Counted from the stretch's first letter, positions 42,827 to 51,015 are shown. The stretch is DNA of 64,000 nt from Streptomyces mangrovisoli (GCF_000974985.2 NZ_LAVA02000047.1:16110-80109); one strand, 5' to 3'. Made by a program: numbers and translations. The notes: generated from the letters alone by a model not told the origin.

Positions 42827-43420
42827 TCAGACCTGGAGCGTCCGCGGCTTGAAGGAGGGACGGCCCGCCTCGTAGGCGGCGATGTCGGCCTCGTTGCTCA
42901 GGGTGATGGAGATGTCGTCGAGGCCGTTCAGCAGCCGCCAGCGGGAGTTCTCGTCCAGCTCGAAGGAGGCGGTGATGCCCTCGGCGCGCACCTCGCGCGC
43001 CTGGAGGTCCACGGTCACCTCGGCGGTCGGGTCCTTCTCGACGAGCTCCCAGAGCGCGTCCACGGTCTTCTGCTCCAGCACCACCGTGAGCAGGCCGTTC
43101 TTCAGCGAGTTGCCCCGGAAGATGTCGGCGAAGCGGGCGGAGATCACGGTCTTGAAGCCGTAGTTCTGCAGCGCCCAGACCGCGTGCTCACGGGAGGAGC
43201 CGGTACCGAAGTCGGGGCCGGCCACCAGCACCGTGGCGCCCTGCCGCTCGGGCCGGTTGAGGACGAAGTTCTCGTCCTTGCGCCAGGCCTCGAACAGACC
43301 GTCCTCGAAGCCGTCCCTGGTCACCTTCTTGAGCCAGTGGGCGGGGATGATCTGGTCGGTGTCGACGTTGCTGCGGCGCAGCGGCACGGCCCGGCCGGTG
43401 TGGGTGGTGAAGGCTTCCAT
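42827..43420 (-). CDS. leuD: 3-isopropylmalate dehydratase small subunit
   Basis: Small subunit of isopropylmalate isomerase in leucine synthesis, paired with LeuC. 197 residues from the ATG at 43420 (MEAFTTHTGRAVPLRRSNVD). Signature TDQIIPAHWLKKVTRDGFE and substrate-recognition loop GPDFGTGSSREHAVWAL are intact. Lies five bases downstream of leuC on the same strand. Followed by a perfect hairpin terminator. Confidence 0.97.
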   Translation of the reverse strand: MEAFTTHTGRAVPLRRSNVDTDQIIPAHWLKKVTRDGFEDGLFEAWRKDENFVLNRPERQGATVLVAGPDFGTGSSREHAVWALQNYGFKTVISARFADIFRGNSLKNGLLTVVLEQKTVDALWELVEKDPTAEVTVDLQAREVRAEGITASFELDENSRWRLLNGLDDISITLSNEADIAAYEAGRPSFKPRTLQV

Positions 43421-43425
43421 GATTC

Positions 43426-44850
43426 TCAGACTCCAGCGGGCGCGGGGGCGTCGGACAGGTCGGCGGGCGAGGCCAGGTGGCCGAGGACGGCGGTGGCGGC
43501 CGCGACCTGCGGCGACACCAGGTGCGTCCGGCCGCCCTTGCCCTGCCGGCCCTCGAAGTTGCGGTTGGAGGTGGAGGCGGAGCGCTCGCCGGGGGCCAGC
43601 TGGTCGGGGTTCATGCCCAGACACATCGAGCAGCCCGCGTGCCGCCATTCGGCGCCGGCCTCCTTGAAGACCGTGTCCAGGCCCTCGGAGACGGCCTGGA
43701 GGCCGACCCGCACGGATCCGGGCACGACCAGCATCCGTACGCCGTCGGCGACTTTGCGGGTCTTGAGGATGTCGGCCGCGGCGCGCAGGTCCTCGATCCG
43801 GCCGTTGGTGCAGGAGCCTACGAAGACGGTGTCCACCTTGATGGAGCGCAGCGTCTGCCCGGCCTCCAACCCCATGTATTCCAGGGCCTTTTCGGCGGCG
43901 AGGCGCTCCGAAGCGTCCTCGTACGAAGCCGGGTCGGGGACGGCCGCCGAAAGCGGCGCGCCCTGGCCCGGGTTGGTGCCCCAGGTGACGAACGGGGAGA
44001 GCGCGGCGCCGTCGATGACGACCTCGGCGTCGAACTCGGCGTCGTCGTCCGTGCGCAGCGTCTTCCAGTAGGCGACGGCCGCGTCCCAGTCCTCGCCCTC
44101 GGGGGCGTGCGGACGGCCCTTGAGGTAGTCGAAGGTGGTCTCGTCGGGGGCGATCATGCCCGCGCGGGCGCCGGCCTCGATCGACATGTTGCAGATGGTC
44201 ATCCGGGCCTCCATCGAGAGCTTCTCGATGGCGGAGCCGCGGTACTCCAGGATGTAGCCCTGGCCGCCGCCCGTACCGATCTTCGCGATGATCGCGAGGA
44301 TCAGGTCCTTGGCCGTGACGCCCTCGGGCAGTTCGCCGTCGACGGTGATGGCCATGGTCTTCGGGCGGGCCAGCGGCAGCGTCTGGGTGGCCAGCACGTG
44401 CTCCACCTGGGAGGTGCCGATGCCGAACGCCAGGGCGCCGAAGGCACCGTGCGTCGAGGTGTGCGAGTCGCCGCAGACCACCGTGGTGCCGGGCTGCGTG
44501 AGACCCAGCTGCGGGCCGACGACGTGCACGACGCCCTGCTCGACGTCGCCCAGCGGGTGCAGCCGGACGCCGAACTCCGCGCAGTTCTTGCGCAGCGTCT
44601 CCAGCTGGGCCCGGGAGACCGGGTCCGCGATGGGCTTGTCGATGTCGAGGGTCGGGGTGTTGTGGTCCTCGGTCGCGATGGTGAGGTCCAGGCGGCGCAC
44701 CTGGCGGCCGTTCTGCCTGAGGCCGTCGAACGCCTGCGGGCTGGTCACCTCGTGCAGCAGGTGCAGATCGATGAAGAGGAGGTCGGGCTCGCCCTCGGCG
44801 CGCCGGACGACATGGTCGTCCCAGACCTTCTCCGCGAGTGTCCTACCCAT
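43426..44850 (-). CDS. leuC: 3-isopropylmalate dehydratase large subunit
   Basis: Aconitase-type [4Fe-4S] enzyme that isomerises 2- to 3-isopropylmalate. 474 residues from the ATG at 44850 (MGRTLAEKVWDDHVVRRAEG). Cluster cysteines are in FVGSCTNGR (about 347) and CSMCLGMNPD (about 407 and 410). Also VVCGDSHTSTHGAFGALAFG. A 12-codon longer frame lacks support. First gene of leuCD, divergent from ndgR, whose product is known in Streptomyces to act on leuCD. Confidence 0.97.
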   Translation of the reverse strand: MGRTLAEKVWDDHVVRRAEGEPDLLFIDLHLLHEVTSPQAFDGLRQNGRQVRRLDLTIATEDHNTPTLDIDKPIADPVSRAQLETLRKNCAEFGVRLHPLGDVEQGVVHVVGPQLGLTQPGTTVVCGDSHTSTHGAFGALAFGIGTSQVEHVLATQTLPLARPKTMAITVDGELPEGVTAKDLILAIIAKIGTGGGQGYILEYRGSAIEKLSMEARMTICNMSIEAGARAGMIAPDETTFDYLKGRPHAPEGEDWDAAVAYWKTLRTDDDAEFDAEVVIDGAALSPFVTWGTNPGQGAPLSAAVPDPASYEDASERLAAEKALEYMGLEAGQTLRSIKVDTVFVGSCTNGRIEDLRAAADILKTRKVADGVRMLVVPGSVRVGLQAVSEGLDTVFKEAGAEWRHAGCSMCLGMNPDQLAPGERSASTSNRNFEGRQGKGGRTHLVSPQVAAATAVLGHLASPADLSDAPAPAGV

Positions 44851-45005
44851 CGCTTTCCCTCCGGCCGGCAGAGTGAGCCGGCACACCTAGAGATCTTCAG
44901 GAGCGGCGCCCGGCCCCTGTTCACGGGCGCCCGCCACCGGGCCCGCATGTTCTTCGGGCCGCTGTGCATACAAGGGTTGCGCGTCTCACGGAAAAAGGAA
45001 CTTGC

Positions 45006-45022
45006 GTTTCACAGAGTGAGAC
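45006..45022. promoter_or_regulatory. Candidate NdgR operator between leuC and ndgR
   Basis: Imperfect palindrome GTTTCAC-AGA-GTGAGAC, 15 bp upstream of the ndgR start in the 186-bp divergent intergenic region. A related half GTCTCACGG lies near 44979. NdgR/AreB is known to bind this promoter region in Streptomyces; the exact site here is inferred. Confidence 0.5.
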
Positions 45023-45036
45023 GTGAGTATCGTTTC

Positions 45037-45753
45037 ATGGACAACAGTAGCGGCGTCGGCGTTCTGGACAAGGCGGCCCTCGTCCTGAGCGCTCTGGAGT
45101 CCGGTCCGGCCACCCTCGCGGGTCTGGTCGGGGCCACCGGACTGGCACGACCCACGGCCCACCGCCTGGCCGTGGCACTGGAACACCACCGCATGGTGGC
45201 GCGCGACATGCAGGGCCGTTTCATTCTCGGCCCGCGCCTCGCCGAGCTGGCCGCGGCGGCGGGCGAGGACCGCCTGCTGGCGACGGCGGGCCCGGTGCTC
45301 ACGCATCTGCGGGACATCACCGGCGAGAGCGCGCAGCTCTACCGGCGCCAGGGCGACATGCGCATCTGCGTGGCCGCCGCCGAGCGCCTGTCCGGCCTCC
45401 GGGACACGGTCCCGGTCGGCTCCACGCTGACCATGAAGGCCGGCTCCTCCGCGCAGATCCTCATGGCCTGGGAGGAGCCGGAGCGGCTGCACCGCGGGCT
45501 CCAGGGAGCCCGGTTCACGGCGACGGCCCTGTCGGGCGTACGGCGGCGCGGCTGGGCGCAGTCGATCGGCGAGCGCGAGCCGGGCGTGGCCTCGGTCTCG
45601 GCGCCGGTGCGCGGCCCCTCCAACCGCGTGGTGGCCGCGGTCTCGGTCTCCGGACCCATCGAGCGGCTGACCCGGCACCCGGGCCGGATGCACGCCCAGG
45701 CCGTCATCGACGCCGCCGGACGCCTGTCGGAGGCCCTGCGCCGCTCGGGCTGA
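45037..45753 (+). CDS. ndgR: IclR-family regulator NdgR
   Basis: Regulator of amino-acid metabolism (leucine among others) and of antibiotic production in Streptomyces. 238 residues, the same length as known NdgR, from the ATG at 45037 (MDNSSGVGVLDKAALVLSAL). The N-terminal winged helix has LAGLVGATGLARPTAHRLAV. The C-terminal IclR effector domain includes RDTVPVGSTLTMKAGSSAQI and GVASVSAPVRGPSNRVV. Divergent from leuCD. A palindrome 15 bp upstream suggests autoregulation. Confidence 0.95.
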   Translation: MDNSSGVGVLDKAALVLSALESGPATLAGLVGATGLARPTAHRLAVALEHHRMVARDMQGRFILGPRLAELAAAAGEDRLLATAGPVLTHLRDITGESAQLYRRQGDMRICVAAAERLSGLRDTVPVGSTLTMKAGSSAQILMAWEEPERLHRGLQGARFTATALSGVRRRGWAQSIGEREPGVASVSAPVRGPSNRVVAAVSVSGPIERLTRHPGRMHAQAVIDAAGRLSEALRRSG

Positions 45754-45836
45754 ACCCCCTCGTTCCTCGTACGGCATCGGGAAGCGCCGGCCTCAACGCC
45801 GCGGCAGGCGCTCCCCCGGTGCCGGCCTCACACCTC

Positions 45837-46352
45837 TCAGGAGTCCGCCGACGCGCCCGCGCGGTGCGCGAAGCGCTCCTTCGCCGTCCGTCCACGGCGC
45901 TCCACGGGCAGCTGCCCGTGCGCGGCCGCGAGCCCGAACGCGGGCATGTCCGCGTAGATGGACTCGTACCCGCCTTCCGGGACGACGTACGTCTCGTGCC
46001 ACAGCCCCACGTGCTGACGCGCCTTCCCCGCCTTCTCCTTGCGGTTGACGATCGCCCACGCCCGGTGGTGGAACATCTCCGGCGCGTGCGCGTAGGCGTA
46101 GAGCTTCTCCTTCGACTCCCAGTACTGCACGACGTAGTACGTCCGCGGCGACGCGGTGAGCAGCACATGGCCGAGCAGCCCGCGCTCGGGGTCGGCGGTC
46201 AGCTCGCGCAGCATCCGTGGCATGGCGAGCAGCACCGGCACCCAGTGGTGGACGGCCCGGAAGCGGTTGATGCGCATCCCGATCAGCAGGACGACGACAT
46301 CGCCCTGCGCGGCCGCGGTGGTCCGGCCCGCGACGACCTTCTTCCCGAACAT
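45837..46352 (-). CDS. DUF4188 domain protein (monooxygenase-like)
   Basis: 171 residues from the ATG at 46352 (MFGKKVVAGRTTAAAQGDVV). DUF4188 proteins have a ferredoxin-like dimeric alpha-beta-barrel fold. Visible features are VVVLLIGMRINRF, YYVVQYWESKEKLYAYAHAP and HHRAWAIVNRKEKAGK. Relatives are sometimes annotated as phenylacetaldoxime dehydratase-like or monooxygenases, but no activity is proven. It is divergent from a MerR-type regulator gene, which likely controls it through the inverted repeat between them. Confidence 0.82.
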   Translation of the reverse strand: MFGKKVVAGRTTAAAQGDVVVLLIGMRINRFRAVHHWVPVLLAMPRMLRELTADPERGLLGHVLLTASPRTYYVVQYWESKEKLYAYAHAPEMFHHRAWAIVNRKEKAGKARQHVGLWHETYVVPEGGYESIYADMPAFGLAAAHGQLPVERRGRTAKERFAHRAGASADS

Positions 46353-46413
46353 GGTTCCCCCTCGCCCCGGCGCCGGCCGGTCGACGGCCCCGCCGGATGA
46401 TGTTGGTGAGCGT

Positions 46414-46442
46414 CACTATCCGATGCCCGTGCTTAGATAGTG
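46414..46442. promoter_or_regulatory. Inverted repeat in the DUF4188/MerR divergent promoter
   Basis: Perfect arms CACTATC (46414-46420) and GATAGTG (46436-46442) with a 15-bp spacer, between the two divergent starts. The 29-bp span matches a MerR-type operator sitting between -35 and -10 elements. Confidence 0.65.
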
Positions 46443-46468
46443 CCGCTGACCAAGAAGGGGTGCAAGGG

Positions 46469-47113
46469 ATGCGGCTGGCCGAGTTGAGCGAGCGCAGCGG
46501 TGTCTCCACCGCGACGATCAAGTACTACCTGCGGGAAGGGCTGTTGGCGCCGGGCCGGCAGGTCAACACGACGACCGCGGAGTACGACGAGGAGCATCTG
46601 CGCCGGCTGCGCCTGGTGCGCGCGATGATCCAGGTCGGCCGGCTGCCGGTGGCCACGGTGAAGCAGGTGCTCGGGCATGTCGACGACGAGTCGCTGGGGC
46701 GCACCGTCCGGCTGGGCGCCGCGCTGTGGGCGCTGCCGCAGATCCCCGAGCCGGACGCGGACGACGAGTTCGTGCGCGCCGCGCAGCGGGAGACCGGGGA
46801 GCTGCTCGACGCCCTGGAGTGGTCGAACGCCAAGCTGCTGACCACGATCTCGCCGTCGTACCGCTCGCTGGTGGTGGCGGTGGCCGCGGTGCGCCGGCTC
46901 GGCTACGACTGGGACTTCGAACTGCTGCTGTCCTATGCCCGGTTGATGCACCGGGCGGCCGCCCTGGACCTGGACTTCGTGGAGACGCGGCCCTCGGAGG
47001 CAGAGAAGGTGGAGACGGCGGTGCTGGGCGCGATCCTGGTGCAGCCGATGCTCCAGGCGATGCACCGGCTGGCCCAGGAGGAGGAGTCGGCGCGGCGGTA
47101 CGGCTTCGAGTAG
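46469..47113 (+). CDS. MerR-family transcriptional regulator
   Basis: 214 residues from the ATG at 46469 (MRLAELSERSGVSTATIKYY), with AAGGG upstream. N-terminal MerR helix-turn-helix: ATIKYYLREGLLAPGRQVN, then YDEEHLRRLRLVRAMIQVGR. The C-terminal part is long for MerR and helical (RTVRLGAALWALPQIPEPDA onward), an effector-binding domain of unknown ligand, with no metal-binding cysteines. Divergent from the DUF4188 gene. A GC-rich hairpin follows at 47183. Confidence 0.9.
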   Translation: MRLAELSERSGVSTATIKYYLREGLLAPGRQVNTTTAEYDEEHLRRLRLVRAMIQVGRLPVATVKQVLGHVDDESLGRTVRLGAALWALPQIPEPDADDEFVRAAQRETGELLDALEWSNAKLLTTISPSYRSLVVAVAAVRRLGYDWDFELLLSYARLMHRAAALDLDFVETRPSEAEKVETAVLGAILVQPMLQAMHRLAQEEESARRYGFE

Positions 47114-47182
47114 GCCGCCCGCGCGGTGGCGCCCGGGACCGGACACCAGGGCCGGACACCGGGCCGGACCCTCGGAAACGGA

Positions 47183-47212
47183 GAAGGCCCCTCGCTCGCG
47201 CGAGAGGCCTTC
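47183..47212. terminator. Hairpin between the MerR gene and the tRNA array
   Basis: Arms GAAGGCCCCTCGC (47183-47195) and GCGAGAGGCCTTC (47200-47212), one mismatch, TCGC loop, between convergent units. On the minus strand it lies six bases past the last tRNA-Glu. Confidence 0.8.
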
Positions 47213-47217
47213 CTCTG

Positions 47218-47290
47218 TACCCCCGACCGGATTCGAACCGGCGCTACCGCCTTGAGAGGGCGGCGTGCTAGGCCGCTACACAACGGGGGC
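47218..47290 (-). tRNA. tRNA-Glu (CTC)
   Basis: 73 nt. The acceptor GCCCCCG pairs with CGGGGGT (G1-U72 wobble), discriminator A. Anticodon loop read as CTCTCAA, anticodon CTC. T arm GCCGGTTCGAATCCGGT. Last of five tRNAs on the minus strand. Confidence 0.95.
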
Positions 47291-47318
47291 GTGGAGCCTG
47301 CGTTTCCGCAGGTCCGAG

Positions 47319-47390
47319 CTGGTCTACCTGGACTCGAACCAAGACTAACTGAACCAGAATCAGTCGTGCTGCCAATTACACCATAGACCA
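47319..47390 (-). tRNA. tRNA-Gln (CTG)
   Basis: 72 nt. Acceptor TGGTCTA/TAGACCA, discriminator G. Anticodon loop TTCTGGT, anticodon CTG. The body is identical to the second tRNA-Gln at 47641 except in the acceptor stem. Confidence 0.95.
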
Positions 47391-47411
47391 ATGACGGTTT
47401 AGACCAGTCAG

Positions 47412-47484
47412 TACCCCCGACCGGATTCGAACCGGCGCTACCGCCTTGAGAGGGCGGCGTGCTAGGCCGCTACACAACGGGGGC
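47412..47484 (-). tRNA. tRNA-Glu (CTC)
   Basis: 73 nt, identical in sequence to the copy at 47218-47290, anticodon CTC. Confidence 0.95.
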
Positions 47485-47546
47485 CCTAGCGATCCTGCAT
47501 CGAGGTGAGAGGGAGCTACCCGAGCTCGCCTCGCGGGAAGGATCAG

Positions 47547-47619
47547 TACCCCCGACCGGATTCGAACCGGCGCTACTGCCTTGAGAGGGCAGCGTGCTAG
47601 GCCGCTACACAACGGGGGC
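47547..47619 (-). tRNA. tRNA-Glu (CTC), anticodon-stem variant
   Basis: 73 nt. It differs from the other two tRNA-Glu copies by a compensatory base-pair change in the anticodon stem (CTGCCTTGAGAGGGCAG on the plus strand against CCGCCTTGAGAGGGCGG). Anticodon CTC unchanged. Confidence 0.95.
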
Positions 47620-47640
47620 TTTGCAGATGAGCTCTGCGAG

Positions 47641-47712
47641 CTGGCCTACCTGGACTCGAACCAAGACTAACTGAACCAGAATCAGTCGTGCTGCCAATTA
47701 CACCATAGGCCA
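47641..47712 (-). tRNA. tRNA-Gln (CTG), acceptor-stem variant
   Basis: 72 nt. Acceptor TGGCCTA/TAGGCCA, a compensated change relative to the copy at 47319. Anticodon CTG. First of the five tRNAs in transcription order. Confidence 0.95.
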
Positions 47713-47804
47713 CTGGAACGCAAGCCCCGGAGGGATCTTGTTCTAGTTCGCACCCCCGGGTTTTCCGGCCTTTCGGCCCGCTCTCCGGCGGCGCAGGAAG
47801 AACA

Positions 47805-48536
47805 TTACCTGAAGGTGGACGGGGCTCCAAAACGGGTATCGGCGCCGAGCAGCGCGGGCAGTTCGGCCAGGGACGCGATCCGGCGCGGTCCCGCCGGTGC
47901 GCCGGCGGCCGCGTGCACCCCGTCCCGGTCGATCCAGACGGACAGGAGTCCCGCCTCCGCGGCACCCCGTCCGTCGATGTCCGGATGGTCGCCGACGTAC
48001 GCCACCTGCTCGGGCCCGAGCCCCAGCGCGTCGCAGGCCGCGTGGAAGGCGCCCGGCTCCGGCTTGGAGACCCCGAGTTCGGCGGCGCACAGGACCGCCT
48101 CGAAGCGGTCCAGGACGCCCAGGGTGCGCAGTTTGCGCTCCTGGACGTGGATGCTGGAGTTGGACAGCACCGCGTGCCGGTGGCTCGCGGCGAGCGCGTC
48201 GAGGACCGGCAGCACGTCGGGGAAGAGCGCCCAGACGGCCTCGTAGTGCGTCATGTAGCGGCGGAACCAGTCGTCGGCCTCCGCGTCGGTCAGCTCCGTG
48301 CCGGTGAAGACCCGCACCCGGTCGCGCCGCTGCCCCTCGAAGGAGATCTCGCCCGCGGCGAAGCGCGCCCACTGCCGGTCGGTGATCTCCCGCCAGCGCG
48401 TGAGGGCCTCCTCGGGTGTGGCGTACCCCACCAGCAGCCCCTCGGCCACCAGATGGGCGCGCATCCCCTCGCGGTCCGCGGAGGTGTAGTCGAAGAGGGT
48501 GTCGTCGACGTCCCAGACCACGGCGCGGATGCTCAT
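47805..48536 (-). CDS. HAD-superfamily hydrolase
   Basis: 243 residues from the ATG at 48536 (MSIRAVVWDVDDTLFDYTSA). All four HAD motifs are visible: Asp9 and Asp11 in WDVDDTL, LSNSS (II), the motif III Lys in SKPEPGAF, and VGDHPDIDGRGA (IV). The cap is an alpha-helical C1 type. Most likely a phosphatase of the haloacid dehalogenase/phosphoglycolate-like subfamily; substrate unknown. It lies upstream of the tRNA array on the same strand and downstream of gltX with a repeat-bearing gap. Confidence 0.9.
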   Translation of the reverse strand: MSIRAVVWDVDDTLFDYTSADREGMRAHLVAEGLLVGYATPEEALTRWREITDRQWARFAAGEISFEGQRRDRVRVFTGTELTDAEADDWFRRYMTHYEAVWALFPDVLPVLDALAASHRHAVLSNSSIHVQERKLRTLGVLDRFEAVLCAAELGVSKPEPGAFHAACDALGLGPEQVAYVGDHPDIDGRGAAEAGLLSVWIDRDGVHAAAGAPAGPRRIASLAELPALLGADTRFGAPSTFR

Positions 48537-48595
48537 GCCCCGACCGTATCGCCCGCGGGGCCGCCCGCGCAGTGGCTGTGCGCAGCCGTGCCCCG

Positions 48596-48636
48596 ACAGG
48601 GGCGCGGGGAACTGCGCGACCGGCCACGACGGACGG
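48596..48636 (+). repeat. Single copy of the interspersed GC-rich repeat
   Basis: GACAGGGGCGCGGGGAACTG then CGCGACCGGCCACGACGG, matching copies at 8124, 14371 and 32026, in the gap between the HAD gene and gltX. Confidence 0.85.
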
Positions 48637-48715
48637 TGCGACGGGTGCGGGACCCCGGGGGCGCCTCGCCGGGTCCAGATCGTCGAACGCGTCCGCGAAG
48701 GACGCCGCGAACGCC

Positions 48716-48756
48716 CGCAGGGGCGGCACCCCGGATCTGCGGGTGCCGCCCCTGCG
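48716..48756 (-). terminator. Terminator hairpin after gltX
   Basis: Perfect 16-bp arms starting CGCAGGGGCGGCACCC (48716-48731) and complement (48741-48756), 9-base loop, 15 bp past the gltX stop on the minus strand. Confidence 0.85.
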
Positions 48757-48770
48757 GAAGAGCGGTCGGC

Positions 48771-50246
48771 TCAGCCGGCGAGCTTCGCCAGGGCCGCGTC
48801 GACGCGGGCCAGGGTGCGCTCCTTGCCCAGGATCTCCAAGGACTCGAAGAGCGGCAGGCCCACGGTACGGCCGGTGACCGCGACGCGGACCGGGGCCTGG
48901 GCCTTGCCGAGCTTGAGGCCGTGGGCCTCGCCGGCCGCGAGCACGGCCTCCTTGAGGGACTCGGCGGAGCTCCAGTCGGCGGCCGCCAGCTTCTCGCGGG
49001 CGGTGCGCAGCAGGTCGTCCGCGCCGTCCTTCATGGCCTTGGCCCAGCTCGCCTCGTCCTCGACGGGCTCCGGCAGGAAGAGGAAGTCGACGTTGTCGGT
49101 GATCTCCGACAGGACCTTCAGGCGGGTCTGCGCGTGCGGCGCGACCGCCTGCCACCTGGCCTCGTCGAAGTCCTCCGGGGCCCAGGTCGCGAACGGCGCC
49201 TGGAGCCACGGACGGCAGCGCTCGGTGAAGTCCTTCACGTCGAGCAGCCGGATGTGGTCGGCGTTGATCGCCTCGCACTTCTTGAGGTCGAAGCGCGCCG
49301 GGTTGGGGTTCACGTCGGCGACGTCGAAGGCGGCGACCATCTCCTCGATGGAGAAGATGTCCTGGTCCGCCGAGAGCGACCAGCCCAGCAGGGAGAGGTA
49401 GTTGAGCAGACCCTCGGGCAGGAAGCCGCGCTCGCGGTAGAGGTTCAGCGAGGACTGCGGGTCGCGCTTGGAGAGCTTCTTGTTGCCCTCGCCCATCACG
49501 TACGGCAGGTGGCCGAAGGAGGGGATCTCCTTGGCGATGCCGAGCTCGATCAGCGCCTTGTACAGGGCGATCTGGCGCGGGGTGGAGGAGAGCAGGTCCT
49601 CGCCGCGCAGGACGTGGGTGATCTCCATCAGGGCGTCGTCGACCGGGTTCACCAGCGTGTACAGGGGCGCGCCGTTGGCCCGGACGATGCCGTAGTCCGG
49701 CACGTTCTCCGGGGTGAAGGTCAGCTCGCCGCGTACCAGGTCGGTGAAGGTGATCGTCTCGTCGGGCATCCGGAAGCGGACGATCGGGGTGCGGCCCTCG
49801 GCGGTGTACCGCTCGACCTGCTCGGCGCTCAGGTCGCGGCAGTGGCCGTCGTAGCCGGACGGCTTGCCGGCGGCGCGGGCGGCCTCGCGGCGGGTGTCCA
49901 GCTCCTCCTGGGAGCAGTAGCAGCGGTAGGCGTGCCCGGCGTCCAGCAGCTTCTGCGCGACGTCCTTGTAGAGGTCCATGCGCTGCGACTGGCGGTAGGG
50001 CGCGTGCGGGCCGCCGACCTCGGGGCCCTCGTCCCAGTCGAAGCCCAGCCAGCGCATCGCGTCGAGCAGCTGGTTGTACGACTCCTCCGAGTCGCGGGCC
50101 GCGTCGGTGTCCTCGATACGGAAGACGAGAGTGCCCTGGTGGTGCCGGGCGAACGCCCAGTTGAACAGGGCGGTCCTGACCAGGCCCACGTGCGGGTTAC
50201 CGGTGGGGGACGGGCAGAAACGGACGCGTACAGGTGCGCTAGCCAC
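48771..50246 (-). CDS. gltX: Glutamyl-tRNA synthetase
   Basis: Class I synthetase, 491 residues from the GTG at 50246. The HIGH-equivalent is PSPTGNPHVGLVR (about 12-24) and the KMSKS-equivalent is KLSKR (about 259). A cysteine-containing segment YRCYCSQEELDTRREAARAA matches the zinc-binding region. Actinobacteria usually lack glutaminyl-tRNA synthetase and load tRNA-Gln with Glu through this enzyme followed by GatCAB, so the nearby tRNA-Gln and tRNA-Glu genes are both probable substrates. The start overlaps the FAH hydrolase gene by eight bases, so the two are coupled. The TTG three codons earlier is possible. Confidence 0.95.
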   Translation of the reverse strand: MASAPVRVRFCPSPTGNPHVGLVRTALFNWAFARHHQGTLVFRIEDTDAARDSEESYNQLLDAMRWLGFDWDEGPEVGGPHAPYRQSQRMDLYKDVAQKLLDAGHAYRCYCSQEELDTRREAARAAGKPSGYDGHCRDLSAEQVERYTAEGRTPIVRFRMPDETITFTDLVRGELTFTPENVPDYGIVRANGAPLYTLVNPVDDALMEITHVLRGEDLLSSTPRQIALYKALIELGIAKEIPSFGHLPYVMGEGNKKLSKRDPQSSLNLYRERGFLPEGLLNYLSLLGWSLSADQDIFSIEEMVAAFDVADVNPNPARFDLKKCEAINADHIRLLDVKDFTERCRPWLQAPFATWAPEDFDEARWQAVAPHAQTRLKVLSEITDNVDFLFLPEPVEDEASWAKAMKDGADDLLRTAREKLAAADWSSAESLKEAVLAAGEAHGLKLGKAQAPVRVAVTGRTVGLPLFESLEILGKERTLARVDAALAKLAG

Positions 50247-51015
50247 GCTTGACAACCTTGTTGTTGAGAGTGCCGATGCCTTCGATGGTGACGGCGACCT
50301 CGTCGCCGACGTTCAGGGGGCCGACCCCTGCCGGGGTGCCGGTGAGGATCACGTCGCCGGGGAGCAGCGTCATGGCCTCGGTGATGTTGACGATCAGATC
50401 CTCGATCGGGTGGATCATCTCGCTGGTACGGCCGAGCTGGCGCTGTTCGCCGTTGACGGTGAGCTGGATCGTCAGGTCGGCCGGGTCCAGGTCGGTCTCC
50501 ACCCAGGGGCCGAGCGGGCAGGAGGAGTCGAAGCCCTTGGCGCGCGCCCACTGCTTCTCCCGCTTCTGCACGTCGCGGGCGGTGATGTCGTTGGCGCAGG
50601 TGTAGCCGAGGATCACGTCCTTGACCCGGTCGCGCGGGACCTCGCGGCACATCCGGCCGATGACGACGGCCAGCTCGGCCTCGTGGTGCAGGTCCTCGGT
50701 GAAGGACGGGTACCGGATCTCGTCGCCGGGGCCGATCACCGAGGTGGACGGCTTGAAGAAGGCGAACGGGGCGTCCGGCACCTCGTTGCCGAGTTCCCTG
50801 GCGTGCTCGGCGTAGTTGCGGCCGAAGGCCACGACCTTGTTGGGGAGCACCGGGGGCAGCAGCCGGACCTTGCTCAGCGGCACCTTGGTGCCGGAGAGCT
50901 CGAAGTCCGCGAACGGGATGCCCTTGATGATGTCGAGGACGAGCTCGTCCTGCTTGTCGCCCTCGACCACGCCGAAGGCGACGTTCCCGTCGATGGAGAA
51001 CCTGGCGATGCGCAC
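50239..51015 (-). CDS. Fumarylacetoacetate hydrolase (FAH) family protein
   Basis: 258 residues from the GTG at 51015 (MRIARFSIDGNVAFGVVEGD). FAH-fold hydrolase or isomerase. The metal-binding glutamates are in DLHHEAELAVVIG, followed by GYTCANDITARDVQ and LTGTPAGVGPLNVGD. Members act on acylpyruvates or 2-hydroxyhepta-2,4-diene-dioates; this substrate is unknown. Translationally coupled upstream of gltX (8-bp overlap), an order common in actinobacteria. Confidence 0.92.
   Translation of the reverse strand: MRIARFSIDGNVAFGVVEGDKQDELVLDIIKGIPFADFELSGTKVPLSKVRLLPPVLPNKVVAFGRNYAEHARELGNEVPDAPFAFFKPSTSVIGPGDEIRYPSFTEDLHHEAELAVVIGRMCREVPRDRVKDVILGYTCANDITARDVQKREKQWARAKGFDSSCPLGPWVETDLDPADLTIQLTVNGEQRQLGRTSEMIHPIEDLIVNITEAMTLLPGDVILTGTPAGVGPLNVGDEVAVTIEGIGTLNNKVVKRG

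Noticed and set aside
47218..47712. tRNA cluster as an integration hot spot
   Set aside because: No direct repeat of a tRNA 3' end or integrase gene was found in the flanks.
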